A DNA stretch of 64,000 nt from Agroathelia rolfsii. Its lineage: Eukaryota; Basidiomycota; Agaricomycetes; Amylocorticiales; Amylocorticiaceae. The position numbers and the translations under genes are program-made. Under the pieces are notes generated by a model. The model was not told where the DNA came from. It saw only the letters and a list, made by a program, of their open reading frames with translations, and did no database searches. Below, piece after piece: positions 61,454 through 64,000 of this stretch (the stretch's first letter is position 1; every line of letters starts with the position of its first letter). The stretch covers positions 3,534,001 through 3,598,000 of the forward strand of contig JABRWF010000004.1 in the NCBI GenBank assembly GCA_018343915.1, given 5' to 3'.

Positions 61454-64000
61454 ATGGCGTCGCAGAGCCTTGCAGCGTCTACAAACACCATTGAAATTTC
61501 AGGCAAGCCTAAGGCCCAGAAAATAACATTCCTTGTGGATCTTTTATCTTAATGAGAAATCCAGGAATATCGTGCTCTGACATTCATAATCTTGGGCTAT
61601 TCGGAGTCTTCAGACGACCAGACTCATTCTACGTCAAAGTAATCGTTAATAATTTCAGCCAACACACGACAGTGTCAAAGCGTTCCCGGGCCCCCACATG
61701 GGCCGAGTCTCTTATCTTGTGTGTATTGTATGTGTGAATGAAGCACAGGCGCTAATTCCATTCTATGACTGGGTGTAGTGAAGTGGAAGAAGACATGGTA
61801 TCAATTAATATTCAGATCAACGCACGTCTTACCTTCGGAAATGATGTTCTTCTTGGTGAACTGGAGGATCCAATAGCGATAGAAATTATATCTATAAATC
61901 CTGGTCCGTGCTCCTTGATATTTAAATGCACAGTTTCAGGTTTTAACAGTGTCAGCAAAGAATTTGTATACTCATGCAATATGATCAGAAATAATAAGAA
62001 AAATAGGAATCATATGTGCACCGTTCATTTCACCTTGAGACGATTGCAGGCCTCCGAACATTTGTCTACAACGCATGGCGCATACGACTCGAAAGGACCC
62101 ACTCCAGATGAGCAACAGACTGTGATGCAGGGAGCTCGGGCACTTCGAAATCTCGAATGGATTTCAAAAGACGCTTTAGATGAAATCGCAGACATTTACC
62201 TAGTATCGGAGACACTTCTAAACCAGGTGGAGGTATTTGTAGAGATTGCAAATAAGATAGCAGAAGTAATTTCATCAATACTTGATCGAACAAAAATGAA
62301 CGTTAATTCAAATCCGATATTTAGATTCATCCATACGCTCAATTAGTTTGGATAGTAATATCTCCTACACTTCAAGTTAAGCATCGTTGCTCCATGCCAC
62401 TGTTAGTTAAACCTGAGTCATGAACATCGATTCCAGGCGCTTATTTCTCAGAACCACCGAGACCATAAAATTGCGCAACTCCTTGAAACAATGCATAATA
62501 TCTATCAGCTCGTCCTTGCCGCTGAGCCATTAAAAAAAATGGAAGCTCATAAAGAGGTTATTAAGCGCATTCTTCAGCAGACTTACGAATGCTCTTGGTT
62601 TATTCGTGACTATGTCTCTCATACCTTTGGTAAGAATACTAGGCATTATTGTTCGTGTCATCATACACTAACTTCCTCGTGTTCACAGTTTCACGCATGA
62701 CGAAAGCAATTTCTACCAACCACGACAGTCGAGTGCAAGCCTACATAAATACGTTTGCGCAACTGAAGGAGTCATTCATGAACCAAAGCACGGTCGTCAC
62801 TGAAATAACCGTCTTTCGAACTCTTGCCGCTTCAGAAGAATCGTTAGCGATTGTACAAAACATATGTAAGTCTCAGCATGTTTACATTTAAAAAAAAAAA
62901 AATTAGTAGTCATGCTTATTAATGTCTATTAAATATAGCTGCCATCCAATATTTAAACGACCTACCTCGTGCAACACACCGATTCATCCCAACCGGTTGC
63001 TTAGCAGGTACACGAACGGAGACAATTTCAGAAATTGTGACATGGGCCAATAGCCCTGTAAATGACAGCGCACCCCGACTGTTTTGGCTGTCTGGAGTTG
63101 CAGGTTGTGGCAAGACCGCTATTGCCCAAACAATCACAGAGCAATTCAGAGCCCTGAAGCGCTGCGTTTCATTTTTCTTCAATGCCTCCAGGCAATCAGG
63201 AATCGGTCCTGATTGCCTCTTCAGTACGATATCTAGGGATCTGGCGGATCTAGATGTGCATTGGAGAGCTTCATTGTTGGGCATCATTAAAGATTCTCTA
63301 TGGATACGGCAAAGTCCATCAGAGAGAGAGCAATTCGAGAACCTGATATTGCGTCCATCAAAGTATATCGATGCTATTGGGCCCATTCTCGTGGTCATCG
63401 ATGCATTGGACGAGAGTGGCACGGAAACAGAACGCGAAAGGATGCTGGAGATGCTGACTCGCCTTACCGAACTTCCGAGTCAGTTTAGGTTCCTCGTTAC
63501 CTCACGTCCCGAGAGGGACATTCTGGACGCCTTCTCAGGGAAGGACTGGGTCCTATCTCGAAACCTAGATGACGTTAACCCCAACTCTACTGATGATGAC
63601 ATCACTTGCTACGTCCGCACCCGCCTTTCGGGAGTATCCGACTTGAAGCGGAAATGGCCGAATGATGAATGGGTTTCTCAGATAGTCACTCGCTCGGGAC
63701 ATTTGTTCCAATGGGCCTTCACCGCATGCGAGTACGTTCGGGGAGTTGCCGGTGGAAAAGGTCTTCGTCCAACCGAACGTCTTGAACAGCTTCTCGGTCT
63801 TTCTGCTAGACCGGATCAGGGTCTTATCGGTCTCTACAAGCTATACAAGACTATTCTTGAGTATTCATTTGACTTCCAGGACGGTGACACGTCCGACCAC
63901 CGCTTCAAGAGGATTCTTGGTCGTATACTATCTCTTCGAGAACCCCTTTCCTTAACTGCCTTAACTGCCTTGCGACTCGATACAGAGGACGATGACGAAG
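61454..64000 (+). CDS. NACHT-domain NLR-like STAND protein with N-terminal C2-like domain, 3' truncated
   Basis: The gene leaves the window at the right edge. From 62,939 to 64,000 the frame is open and encodes a NACHT domain: P-loop GVAGCGKTAIAQT near 63,100, ILVVIDALDESG (Walker B with extra acidic residues) near 63,390, and VTSRPERDI near 63,500, followed by the winged-helix-like region. Upstream exons read DIPF/GLFGVFRRPDSFYVKVIVNN and FEVEEDMVSINIQINARLTFGNDVLLGELEDPI, typical of C2-like N-terminal domains in basidiomycete NLR-like proteins, then helical spacer segments ending LQQTYECSWFIRDYVS. The 5' end is unresolved: the ATG at 61454 runs into a stop unless a GC-AG intron (about 61,503-61,562) or a frameshift is assumed; a start at 61552 is possible. 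Such proteins act in non-self recognition and heterokaryon incompatibility in fungi. Confidence 0.8.

Overview
The window is a piece of a fungal nuclear genome, most probably a mushroom-forming basidiomycete (Agaricomycetes). The evidence is many introns of about 45-100 nt in almost every gene, tightly packed genes on both strands, fungal-type proteins (YOR1-like short ABCC transporter, Hfi1/Ada1, Nop4, Suc/Fer-like protein, VPS9-domain exchange factor, NACHT NLR-like protein) and no prokaryotic operon logic. All exon joins were worked out by hand from splice signals, reading phase and protein-family knowledge.

Layout. 1-13,850: 3' end of a glycerol-3-phosphate acyltransferase-like gene; two related RING plus coiled-coil genes separated by a 3.5 kb gene-poor gap; a divergent pair VAMP7-like R-SNARE (-) and Sec61 beta (+); a SET-domain gene. 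13,851-16,129 holds no recognisable gene. 16,130-36,085: triosephosphate isomerase (-), a short ABCC transporter (+), a secreted six-hairpin glycosidase (+), a Suc/Fer-like protein (-), the nucleolar RRM protein Nop4/RBM28 (+), a small secreted protein (+), a microbial-type PARG (+) and a small protein resembling the Bud6/AIP3 N-terminal domain (-). 37,356-51,865: an unrecognised helical protein (-), a large VPS9-domain protein (+), F-box/LRR-like remnants (-), the SAGA subunit Hfi1/Ada1 (-), a makorin-like RING protein (+) and Notchless/Rsa4 (-).

52,421-64,000 looks accessory: three tandem copies of one PHBH-fold FAD monooxygenase, the first broken by a nonsense codon and several frameshifting deletions and the other two intact, then 2.2 kb of AT-rich DNA, then the 5' part of a NACHT-domain NLR-like gene that runs off the right edge.

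Functionally the left 52 kb is mostly housekeeping: secretory pathway (Sec61 beta, R-SNARE, VPS9), ribosome biogenesis (Nop4, Notchless), transcription (Ada1), glycolysis (TPI), ubiquitin ligases (three RING proteins) and transport. Only the right-hand 12 kb carries recent duplication, gene decay and an immune-like receptor. The most unusual signals are the decayed and intact tandem monooxygenases with a duplicated upstream block, several introns that make sense only as GC-AG introns, a Sec61 beta gene whose start codon seems to be an exon by itself, and the stand-alone Bud6/AIP3-like domain. I saw no mobile element with intact coding capacity, no CRISPR and no tRNA.
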